From Nostoc calcicola FACHB-3891 (GTDB lineage Bacteria; Cyanobacteriota; Cyanobacteriia; Cyanobacteriales; Nostocaceae): a stretch of DNA of 64,000 nucleotides. The notes below the pieces were generated by a model. That model made no database searches, was not told where the DNA came from, and worked only from the letters and a program-made list of their open reading frames with translations. Position 1 is the first letter of the stretch; the number at the start of each line of letters is the position of its first letter. Where the stretch lies: the NCBI RefSeq assembly GCF_014697355.1, contig NZ_JACJRQ010000010.1, positions 1-64,000 on the forward strand, written 5' to 3'. The position numbers were made by a program, and so were the translations under genes. Shown here piece by piece: positions 53,703-61,444 of the stretch.

Positions 53703-55028
53703 TTAACTAATACAGGTATTAATTAAATCTTCAACGCCTGCTACTGGTAAAATATTTGTCTTCAATTTGCTTGCTAATTCTTCAACACCCATATCATCTA
53801 AAAATACCAACTCACCATGCTTTAACATGACCTTTGGCAGCAAAATACCATCACCTAAATCTTGCCCTGCTAACTTTAAAAGCAAGTCATGACCTGTTAG
53901 TAATCCCGTCACACTAATATCTTGTCCCCAGTAATCACTAGATAAAGCACGCATATTTACTTCTAAACCTTCAACCAAATTTAAACGCTTCAAAATCGGT
54001 TGAAATGCTTTTTCTACGGTGTTACCTACTACCCAAGTAAACTTTCTCTGAGGATAGATTTTTGGCGGTAGTAATTCTGCCGCAGCGGTAGCAAATTCTT
54101 TGAGAAATAATTGAATCGAACCAACACCGTTATCAATTTGTGGATATTCTTCATATTCAGATTCGCTTGGTAATTCCTCACCTGCAATCAAAAACCACTC
54201 ATCAGCTAACCAAGCAACGCTAGAGTCGAATTTTTGACGAAATTCTTGCGAAAGCATTTTGACTTGGGAAATCACTTCTTTGGCTTTTTCCCTAGTTACA
54301 GGTGTGAGTTCATCTTCTTGGGGACGAAACCGTGTCAACCCAACCGGTACAACAGCCACCGATGCCACCGTAGGCACTTCTCCAGTATGAAAGGAGGCTA
54401 AATCTTTGAGAGTTTGTTCGAGATGTTTGCCATCATTGATACCTGGACAAACAACGACTTGGGCATGAATTTGTAGTCGCCTTTGTTGAAACCACTTGAG
54501 TTGTTGCAAGATTTGTCCCGCACGGGGATTTTTTAGCAATCTAATTCTGATTTCAGCTTCCGTAGAATGAACGGAAACATACAACGGAGATAAACGCATT
54601 TGTTCAATGCGCCGCCATTCTTTTTCTGGTAAATTGGTGAGGGTAAGATAAGAACCGTACAAAAAGCTCAGACGATAATCGTCATCTTTCAAATACAAAC
54701 TAGAACGCTTACCTGGTGGCTGTTGGTCGATAAAGCAAAACGCACAGCGGTTATTGCACTGAATTAAGCCATCAAAAAGGGCAGTTTCAAATTCTAGCCC
54801 CAAGTCTTGGTCGTAGTCTTTTTCGATTTCAATGTGATGTGTTTTACCAGCAGCGTCTAAAACTTCTAGTTCTAAAACTTCATCAGCACATAAAAATTGA
54901 TAATCAATTAAATCGCGGGGATGCGTACCATTGATAGCAACGATCGCATCTCCCGCTTCAAAGCCAATTTCAGCGGCTATGGAATCAGGTAGTACTCTGG
55001 TAATACGGGCGGGTTGAATGGTAGTCAT
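53703..55028 (-). CDS. PDZ-radical SAM DUF512-type protein (cyanobacterial TIGR03279-like)
   Basis: A 441-residue protein with an N-terminal PDZ-like domain (1-75, VLPDSIAAEIGFEAGDAIVA and INGTHPRD), a radical SAM core with CNNRCAFCF (Cys91, Cys95, Cys98) and a C-terminal DUF512 domain. This layout is that of the conserved cyanobacterial Fe-S protein family. Members bind a [4Fe-4S] cluster and S-adenosylmethionine to start radical chemistry; the substrate has not been established. The start is ATG 55028. It is 84 bp upstream-oriented behind uppP, with ATGACAA repeats between, so transcription as one unit is possible. Confidence 0.9.
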   Translation of the reverse strand: MTTIQPARITRVLPDSIAAEIGFEAGDAIVAINGTHPRDLIDYQFLCADEVLELEVLDAAGKTHHIEIEKDYDQDLGLEFETALFDGLIQCNNRCAFCFIDQQPPGKRSSLYLKDDDYRLSFLYGSYLTLTNLPEKEWRRIEQMRLSPLYVSVHSTEAEIRIRLLKNPRAGQILQQLKWFQQRRLQIHAQVVVCPGINDGKHLEQTLKDLASFHTGEVPTVASVAVVPVGLTRFRPQEDELTPVTREKAKEVISQVKMLSQEFRQKFDSSVAWLADEWFLIAGEELPSESEYEEYPQIDNGVGSIQLFLKEFATAAAELLPPKIYPQRKFTWVVGNTVEKAFQPILKRLNLVEGLEVNMRALSSDYWGQDISVTGLLTGHDLLLKLAGQDLGDGILLPKVMLKHGELVFLDDMGVEELASKLKTNILPVAGVEDLINTCIS

Positions 55029-55100
55029 TGGTCGTTAGTCATTTGTCATTTGTCATTAGTCATTTGCTTTGGACGAAAGACAAATAACTAAGGACTAATG
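55029..55100. repeat. ATGACAA/GTCATTT 7-mer block between the radical SAM gene and uppP
   Basis: CATTTGTCATTTGTCATTAG on one side and GACAAATAACTAAGGACTAA on the other, again an inverted pair around a short centre. Confidence 0.7.
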
Positions 55101-55112
55101 ACTATTATCTAA

Positions 55113-55937
55113 TTATCCTTGCCAACCTGCTGCGATCGCCAATAAGATAGCACTACCGAATGCTAATCTATACCAAACAAAAACCAAAGTGTTTTTAGTT
55201 TGTAAGTATTTGATCAAGAATGCAATCGATATGTAGGAAAAAATAAAGGTGGAAATAATCCCTACAATTAATAGTGCAACAATGTTATCTGGTAACTGGT
55301 GGGCTTGAAATAATTTGAAGATTTTCAGACTTTTATATAGCGTTGCAATGGTAAGAGTTGGAAATCCTAATAAAAATGAAAATTTCGCCGCTGTATCCCG
55401 TTCTAATCCTAAAAATAACGCAGTCGTCAACGTCGAACCAGAACGAGAAACACCAGGAATCAAAGCGAGTGTTTGTCCCAATCCCACTAAAATTCCATCC
55501 CGAATCTGCAATGAATTAAAACCTCGTTTACGAGTGCCGATTTTTTCTGCCAAACCTAGTAAAAGTGCCATGATAATCGACATGATGGCAATAATTAAGG
55601 CACTCTCAGGGATAATATCTTTCAAAATAAAACCGACAATTAAAGCAGGCATTGTTCCCACTGCAATACCTACAATAATTTTCCATTCCTCGCGTTCCCA
55701 ATCTTTCTGTTTTAGGGCTTGGATTCCACCTTTGAGGATACTCGAAATCAACGACCAAAAGTACCAAACAATTGCAATAACACTACCAAATTGAATTGCA
55801 TCAACAAAATCTTTAGAACCTAGTTCTTTCCAACCAAATACCTTTGTCACAATCAGCAGATGTGCAGTGCTGCTAATTGGCAAGAACTCCGTAATACCTT
55901 GAACAATACCCAAAATAAAAGCTTGGATAAATTCCAT
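55113..55937 (-). CDS. uppP: Undecaprenyl-diphosphatase UppP (BacA)
   Basis: A 274-residue integral membrane enzyme that removes a phosphate from undecaprenyl diphosphate so that the lipid carrier can be reused for peptidoglycan and other envelope polymers; it also gives bacitracin resistance. Signature regions are GITEFLPISSTAHLLI (15-30) and PGVSRSGSTLTTALFLGLER (about 160-179), both with the conserved Ser/Arg residues. About eight hydrophobic stretches are visible. The start is ATG 55937. Confidence 0.95.
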   Translation of the reverse strand: MEFIQAFILGIVQGITEFLPISSTAHLLIVTKVFGWKELGSKDFVDAIQFGSVIAIVWYFWSLISSILKGGIQALKQKDWEREEWKIIVGIAVGTMPALIVGFILKDIIPESALIIAIMSIIMALLLGLAEKIGTRKRGFNSLQIRDGILVGLGQTLALIPGVSRSGSTLTTALFLGLERDTAAKFSFLLGFPTLTIATLYKSLKIFKLFQAHQLPDNIVALLIVGIISTFIFSYISIAFLIKYLQTKNTLVFVWYRLAFGSAILLAIAAGWQG

Positions 55938-56517
55938 ATCTAATCAATACCTTTTTCCTGTTATAGATATGATGATGTTGCTTTCTATACTCTTCACCGT
56001 GCCAATTTTAGATTTTAGATTGCCGATAGCGGAGCGTCTTTTAGATTTTTTTGGTTCATGCCCCGTCCCTGGTGGGCGGAAAAAATCCCAAATCCAAAAT
56101 TTAAAATCCCCAAGCCCCGTACCGCAAGTGGCGCGGGGTCAATCCAAAATCCAAAATCCAAAATCCAAAATCCAAAATTAGTTGACTGCACCCAATTTTG
56201 TAGAAAATTCAATTTTTAAGGCCGCTAACATCATCCAAGACGCTGACCATGTTCTTACACCCATCTCAATAAGTCAACGTAATTTTGGGAGTTCATCAAA
56301 CTTTAATATTTAGCAAACTGATGGGATTCACTTTTTAGCTATTAAATTTTACCTCTCAACTCTCTGTAATCCCTTGTCCCTTTTTCCCCCGTCCCCTTGT
56401 CCTCTTCGACGATGCCAGCCCTTGCCGAAATTTCAGTATAATTTAAATGCCCCAGGGGGGGATTTTAAAGTGTGATATCTTAAATAAGATAAAGTTTAGT
56501 AACAAATATTAAAAACT
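55938..56517. other. Gap with compound repeat and upstream region of DUF3120 gene
   Basis: Contains the compound repeat 56003-56180 and then an AT-rich portion. Near the DUF3120 start a palindrome TATCTTA-AA-TAAGATA (56476-56491) lies 26 bp before the start codon, a possible regulator site. No other gene seen. Confidence 0.5.
56003..56180. repeat. Compound repeat with CCCCGT and AAAATCC arms
   Basis: Two CCCCGT cores (GCCCCGTCCCTGGTGGGCGG and GCCCCGTACCGCAAGTGGCG) sit between TTTTAGATTT and CCAAAATCC arms. The design is shared with 53150-53315. Confidence 0.75.
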
Positions 56518-57297
56518 TTGATTAATAATACATTATCCTCCTACACCGCTTCTATCCCTCCTCTGGATACTGAGTTTGATGTGTCTAATACGAAGCACGG
56601 GGATATCAAAAAATTGGAATCTACACTCTCATCTTCTGCCTCTCTGCCTTTATCTATATCTTCTCGACAAACATGGCTGGTATTTGCGGCGGCAGTATTT
56701 TTGGTATCAGTACCAGTATTTATAGAAGCACCAATAGTGCGATCGCTACCAAGTTTGAGTTTAGCGCTGACAGCATTTTGGGTGTGGCTAAGTTTTCGAT
56801 TAATGTCACATCCCGCAACATATGTCTGGGGAGATTTGCTTTTCGGGTTTAGCTGGAGTTGGTTAGCAGGAGCAATCTATTGGGGTTGGTTACGTTGGGA
56901 ACCTTTATGGCATCTACCGATAGAGTCTATCGGCTTACCATTTGCTTGTTGGTGTTTGGCAAAAAATTGGGGCAAGGTAGGTAACTGGTTTTATTTAGGT
57001 TCTTTATTCGGTACAGTTTTAACAGACGTATATTTTTATATTGTGGATTTGATGCCTCATTGGCGGCAAATAATGAAAGCAGATGCAAATAGTGCGTCAC
57101 AAATTTTACATAATGCTTTAATACAAGTAGAAACACCTTGGGGACAAGCTTGGGCAATAATTCTCGCCCTAGTGCTGTTAAGTGTGGGAATTTTCTCTTT
57201 AGGGCGAACCCAAAAACACTGGTATGCCTTTGGTGGCGCAGTTTTAAGCACAATTTTGGTAGACAGCTTATTTTTGCTAGCGGCGATCGCAGCGTGA
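56518..57297 (+). CDS. DUF3120 family membrane protein
   Basis: A 259-residue cyanobacterial membrane protein. Several hydrophobic segments can be counted, starting with TWLVFAAAVFLVSVPVFIEA (about 49-68), and the conserved WGDLLFGFSWSWLAGAIYWG (about 98-117) and GTVLTDVYFYIVDLMPHWRQ. DUF3120 proteins occur across cyanobacteria; their function is unknown. The predicted start is TTG 56518; a GTG at 56581 is a second choice. Both keep all membrane segments. It is upstream of psbU by 780 bp of repeats. Confidence 0.85.
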   Translation: MINNTLSSYTASIPPLDTEFDVSNTKHGDIKKLESTLSSSASLPLSISSRQTWLVFAAAVFLVSVPVFIEAPIVRSLPSLSLALTAFWVWLSFRLMSHPATYVWGDLLFGFSWSWLAGAIYWGWLRWEPLWHLPIESIGLPFACWCLAKNWGKVGNWFYLGSLFGTVLTDVYFYIVDLMPHWRQIMKADANSASQILHNALIQVETPWGQAWAIILALVLLSVGIFSLGRTQKHWYAFGGAVLSTILVDSLFLLAAIAA

Positions 57298-58076
57298 AAA
57301 TACGGCAGAATTCAGAATTCAGAACTCAGAATGGGCTACGCCCCGCTGCGCTAACAGAAGTAAAACAGAGGTTGTGTACTTCACTTTCCTTGAAATCTGC
57401 TGTATGGCATTTGAAGCATGGTTGACGACATAAACCGATCGTAAAACCCCAACACCAAGAGACTTTCAAGCCTATTGCCTATTGCCTATTCCCTGCTATA
57501 ACAAAACTTTTCCCAAACCAATCTACGGCACACCAGTAATGATGCTGTAGAGCATTGTTTAGTTAAGAAATATTACAATAATCATCCCACAGCATAAACT
57601 CGCCTTAGCTGGAGTTGACTGCATTGGACATCCCAAAATCTCCTATCTGCTTGGGATATAGAATCAGCCACCCAAAAAGATTTTGTGCAGCCCAGAATGA
57701 TACCGTAGTCTATAGATGCAAGGCTATTGCGGCTGGAGCAAGCACTCTTGGCACTGGGAAAAATTTTTAGTAAAAGTACAGTCAAACCCAGTAACAGTAA
57801 ATATTGTGGACATTAATACGCTGTATATTAGTTTCTGATGACTGCTGTGTTGATTAAGCTATCAGATTTTGTCTTTTGTCTTTTGTCCTCTAAGGTAGAC
57901 GCATTAGCGGTTACTCTTGCGAGAACGCCTAAAGGCGAAACCGCAGGGTATGACCAATACTTCGGCTTCTCCTAACAAAGACGCACTCGCGTTCGCTTAG
58001 TACAAGTGACTAATGACCACTGACACCTGTTGGCTTAAAACTTTTATTTCTGTTTGATGGAAAGAGGTAGAAAATC
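57298..58076. other. Repeat-bearing gap upstream of psbU
   Basis: Holds the second ATACAGCA MITE-like copy (57300-57405), simple repeats (57471-57489, TTGCCTATTGCCTATTCCC), TTTTGTC repeats (57868-57885) and a GTAGACGCATTAGCGG segment (57896-57911) of another dispersed repeat. No gene found. Confidence 0.5.
57300..57405. mobile_element. MITE-like element with ATACAGCA ends, copy 2 (inverted)
   Basis: Ends ATACGGCA and TGCTGTAT. Read in reverse it follows copy 1 through GTACACAAC, TTTTACTTCTGTTAGCGCAG and GGGCGTAGCCCATTCTGA. It begins right after the stop codon of the DUF3120 gene. Confidence 0.7.
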
Positions 58077-58505
58077 GTGAAAGGATTGGTGCGTTTATTA
58101 ACAGTGTTTAGTTTGTTACTTGGTTGCTGGGGATGGCTGGGAACAACTCAGATAGCCCAAGCTGCTAGTTTCAACAGTTTTGCTTTTCCCCAAGTGCCAG
58201 TTTTGGCAATTGAACGGCAGAATAGCGCAGATAAAAAGCTAGCAACGGAATTCGGTAAAAAAATTGATTTGAATAATACCAACGTCCGAGCTTTTCAACA
58301 GTATCCAGGTCTTTATCCCACCCTTGCGAAGCTGATCATCAAGAATGCTCCCTACCAAAGCGTAGACGATGTATTGAATATTGAAGGATTGAGCGATCGC
58401 CAAAAACAAACCCTGCAAGCCAACTTCGATCACTTTGCCGTGACAGAACCAGAGTCTGCCTTCAACGAGGGAGACGATCGCTTTAACAACGGCATCTACA
58501 GATAA
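58077..58505 (+). CDS. psbU: Photosystem II extrinsic protein PsbU
   Basis: A 142-residue lumenal protein that stabilises the oxygen-evolving Mn cluster of photosystem II. The signal peptide ([20 protein letters not shown], then AQAA) exports it to the thylakoid lumen. The mature part carries the helix-hairpin-helix-type sequence [20 protein letters not shown] and [20 protein letters not shown] that is typical of PsbU. The start is GTG 58077 with GAAAGAGG upstream. A hairpin CCCACTCC/GGAGTGGG (58538-58562) follows 33 bp after the stop. Confidence 0.94.
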   Translation: MKGLVRLLTVFSLLLGCWGWLGTTQIAQAASFNSFAFPQVPVLAIERQNSADKKLATEFGKKIDLNNTNVRAFQQYPGLYPTLAKLIIKNAPYQSVDDVLNIEGLSDRQKQTLQANFDHFAVTEPESAFNEGDDRFNNGIYR

Positions 58506-58537
58506 CTGCACATTGCAGGTAATGTAGCAAATAGCAG

Positions 58538-58562
58538 CCCACTCCTGATTCTAGGGAGTGGG
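58538..58562 (+). terminator. Hairpin after psbU
   Basis: CCCACTCC pairs with GGAGTGGG around a 9-base loop. It is followed by STRR heptamers, not by a T-run. Confidence 0.45.
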
Positions 58563-58641
58563 AGAGTTAGGAGTTAGGAGTTAGGAGTTATGAGTTAAAA
58601 ATTCAAAACTCCTAACTCCTCACTTCTAACTTCTCACTTCT
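58562..58641. repeat. STRR heptamer block (TTAGGAG/AACTCCT) between psbU and nadB
   Basis: Three TTAGGAG units and a reverse arm ACTCCTAACTCCTCACTTC form an inverted pair, ending 20 bp before the nadB start codon. Confidence 0.75.
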
Positions 58642-58660
58642 ACCCCCCCTCCCCCTTACT

Positions 58661-60352
58661 TTGCCTGACGTAGACACTCCTAGCCAATTTGATGTTTTAG
58701 TAGTAGGCGCTGGTGCTGCTGGACTCTACACAGCGCTGTGTCTGCCAGAGTCCTTGCGAGTCGGCTTGATTACCAAAGAAACTGTGGCTTTATCTGCCAG
58801 TGATTGGGCACAAGGTGGTATTGCCGCAGCAGTTGCCCCGGAAGATTCTCCGACGTTGCATATTGAAGATACAATCCGGGCAGGTGCCGGTTTGTGCGAT
58901 CGCGCCGCTGTGGAATTTCTCGCGGAACATGCTTCTAGCTGTATTCAGTCTTTAGTTAACTTGGGAGTTGCTTTTGACCGTCACGGTCAAGCTTTGGCTT
59001 TAACTTTGGAAGCCGCCCATTCTCGCCACCGCGTTCTCCACGCCGCTGACACCACAGGGCGAGAAGTTACCACCACCCTCACCGCCCAAGTTCTGCGCCG
59101 CCAAAATATTCAAGTCATCCAGCAAGCTTTGGCTTTGAGTTTGTGGATTGAACCCGAAACTAATCACTGTCAGGGAATTAGCCTGTTTTATCAAGGGAAA
59201 ATCACATGGGTAAGAGCCGGTGCTGTGGTACTAGCAACTGGTGGCGGCGGTCAGGTATTTGCCCAAACCACTAACCCAGCTGTGAGTACAGGTGATGGCG
59301 TAGCGATCGCAGCTCGGGCTGGGGCTATCCTGGGCGATTTAGAGTTTGTCCAATTTCATCCCACCGCCCTCACCAAACCAGGTGCCGATCGCTTTCTGAT
59401 TAGCGAAGCTGTACGCGGCGAAGGAGCGCACTTGGTCGATAACGAAGGGCGGCGTTTCGCCTTTGACTACCACCCAGATGGTGAACTTGCGCCCAGAGAT
59501 GTGGTTAGTAGAGCGATTTTTAGCCATTTACAACGTACCGCCCTCGATCTCGCCACTGCCCATGTGTGGTTAGATATGCGCCCCATTCCTGCCGAAAAGA
59601 TTCGTCATCGCTTTCCCAACATCATCAAAGTTTGTCAGCATTGGGGCATTGATGTCTTCAGTGAACCAATACCCGTAGCCCCTGCTGCCCATTACTGGAT
59701 GGGTGGAATTATTACGGATTTAATGAATCGCACGAATATTCCTGGTTTATACGCAGTTGGTGAAACTGCCAGTACCGGTGTGCATGGGGCAAATCGCCTT
59801 GCTAGTAATTCCTTACTAGAATGTATTGTGTTCGGTGCCCAGATGGCTAATATTGAGTTGGCAAATATTGGGCTACCCTTAGAAACACCAGTACTACCAT
59901 TGCAGAAATTTACTGCTAATGCCGGCGAGTGGCAGACTCAGCAAACACAGCTAGAAACCCTCAGAGAAAAGTTACCGCGTCTAGTGTGGCAACATGCTGG
60001 TATTTGTCGGGAACAGTCAGGATTAGAAACTGCGATCGCCACTGTAGAATCTTGGCAGCAAGATTTGGCTGCCTTGCCTTTAACTCAATTTTTGCTAGCT
60101 TTACGTCCAGCAGAACCAGCTACCTTTGACCTCCCAGACGTTGAAGCACAGTTGCGACTTTGGGCAGAAACCCGCAATTTATTAGATGTAGCCCATTTAA
60201 TTCTCAAAAGTGCCGCCTTTAGAACCGAAAGCCGCGGCGGACACTACCGCCTAGATTACCCTCAACCGAATTCAAATTGGCGAGTCCACACACTTGTACA
60301 AACACGCCACTGGTGGAAATCCCCAGTATTAGATAATGGGTATAGGGCATAG
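58661..60352 (+). CDS. nadB: L-aspartate oxidase NadB
   Basis: A 563-residue FAD enzyme that oxidises L-aspartate to iminoaspartate, the first step of de novo NAD synthesis. Dinucleotide-binding motif VVGAGAAGLYTALC (14-27), conserved ALSASDWAQGGIAAA (around 44-58) and the HGANRLASNSLLE motif (about 374-386) match. Length is typical for this family (about 530-560). The start is TTG 58661; this is unusual but no other in-frame start precedes the FAD motif closely, and the following residues (MPDVDTPSQFDVLV) are family-like. An STRR block ends 20 bp upstream, in the ribosome-binding region. Confidence 0.93.
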   Translation: MPDVDTPSQFDVLVVGAGAAGLYTALCLPESLRVGLITKETVALSASDWAQGGIAAAVAPEDSPTLHIEDTIRAGAGLCDRAAVEFLAEHASSCIQSLVNLGVAFDRHGQALALTLEAAHSRHRVLHAADTTGREVTTTLTAQVLRRQNIQVIQQALALSLWIEPETNHCQGISLFYQGKITWVRAGAVVLATGGGGQVFAQTTNPAVSTGDGVAIAARAGAILGDLEFVQFHPTALTKPGADRFLISEAVRGEGAHLVDNEGRRFAFDYHPDGELAPRDVVSRAIFSHLQRTALDLATAHVWLDMRPIPAEKIRHRFPNIIKVCQHWGIDVFSEPIPVAPAAHYWMGGIITDLMNRTNIPGLYAVGETASTGVHGANRLASNSLLECIVFGAQMANIELANIGLPLETPVLPLQKFTANAGEWQTQQTQLETLREKLPRLVWQHAGICREQSGLETAIATVESWQQDLAALPLTQFLLALRPAEPATFDLPDVEAQLRLWAETRNLLDVAHLILKSAAFRTESRGGHYRLDYPQPNSNWRVHTLVQTRHWWKSPVLDNGYRA

Positions 60353-60455
60353 GGCATGGGGCATTGGGAAGAAGCAGGGGGCGGGGGGCAGAGGGGAAGA
60401 TTTTCTCCCATGCCTCCCCATCTCCCTCATCTCCCTCATTTTCCCCATGCCCCAT
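60353..60455. repeat. GGGGCAT and CTCCCTCAT short repeats
   Basis: GGGCATAGGGCATGGGGCAT at 60343-60362 and three CATCTCCCT-type 9-mers at 60418-60440 fill the spacing between nadB and the convergent small gene. Confidence 0.6.
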
Positions 60456-60692
60456 TTAACGAGTACCACTACCATGCTGACTGTCAGGTCCACCATAATT
60501 TGGTGGGATATATGTATCTTTTAAATCCTGAGAATTTACTTTGCGGGCAATTAAGGTGTTGCTGGCATTAGGGTCAAGACTACTAGCACTTGCACTACTG
60601 AATACACCTACGTAACCCACAACTTTTGGTATTAGTATGTAAGCACCTACACAGAATATCATAAATTTTGTGATTCCCAAGTTAATTTTCAT
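60456..60692 (-). CDS. Small exported protein with C-terminal GSGTR motif
   Basis: A 78-residue protein with an N-terminal hydrophobic segment (FMIFCVGAYILIPKVVGYVG, about 10-29). The tail is Ser/Asp rich and ends YIPPNYGGPDSQHGSGTR, an ending I recognise from many small cyanobacterial secreted proteins. Function unknown. ATG 60692 is used; an ATG two codons upstream is equally possible. It is convergent with nadB. Confidence 0.65.
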   Translation of the reverse strand: MKINLGITKFMIFCVGAYILIPKVVGYVGVFSSASASSLDPNASNTLIARKVNSQDLKDTYIPPNYGGPDSQHGSGTR

Positions 60693-61444
60693 AATCATCA
60701 GTAAATTTACTAGTTTTTTCTGAAAGAGTAATTTTTGCTAACTCGCGTATATTTACATAGTTCACTTGAGAATATTCCAAAATTATTATTTTCTGCTGCC
60801 AATAGACAAGTAATTGCCCTATTATTTTGCAGTTTAGCGTTAATTTGCTGGTATTAAATAGTCTTAATGCTTAAGGAATATTCCTAAATGTCCCGTTTCT
60901 GCATCAGTCTAAAGTTAGATATCTTGATGAATTCCCATAATAAGTTTACCCAGTTCACTATTTATTAATAATATCTTAATAATTTTAAGTATAAACACTA
61001 AGTTTAAAAAATAGTTATCCCCAGAAAGCTATAAAATAATACTTTAAATTTTGTATAGTAATAATTTAACAAAAGTAAAGATATATAAAATTAAAATCCT
61101 GCAATTCCTAGATCACAAGGATTACAGCAACTATTGAACTATGAATTTCCGTAATTATTTGCCTAAGTATAGGTATATATTTTCAAGTAAAAATACTTGC
61201 TAAATAAAATTAGATTTTTTAATTACTGATAATGACTACTTTCTTTCTTAACCCTTTTCTCAGGTTTAGTTTTCAGTTCCAAAAGCCTTGCTAGGTTTGA
61301 ATTAGGGCTAAAAAACTACCTCTATAGCTGTATGCAATGCTTTTGCAAAACAGTGCTTTCTATGTATTTACAGTCCAGATTCTTACTTGGGCAGTAAAAA
61401 TATTTACTGCTTATAGAATAATTGCGAGGTAAATTTTTAATTAT
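60693..61444. other. AT-rich gene-free region
   Basis: A 750-bp stretch with a low G+C look. I see no reading frame, tRNA or repeat array of note. It may be the spaced promoter region of the exported protein gene, together with the 3' flank of the cyclase gene. Confidence 0.4.

Noticed and set aside
57582..57785. 67-residue minus-strand frame upstream of psbU
   Set aside because: No ribosome-binding site, no motif, located in a repeat-bearing gap; probably chance.
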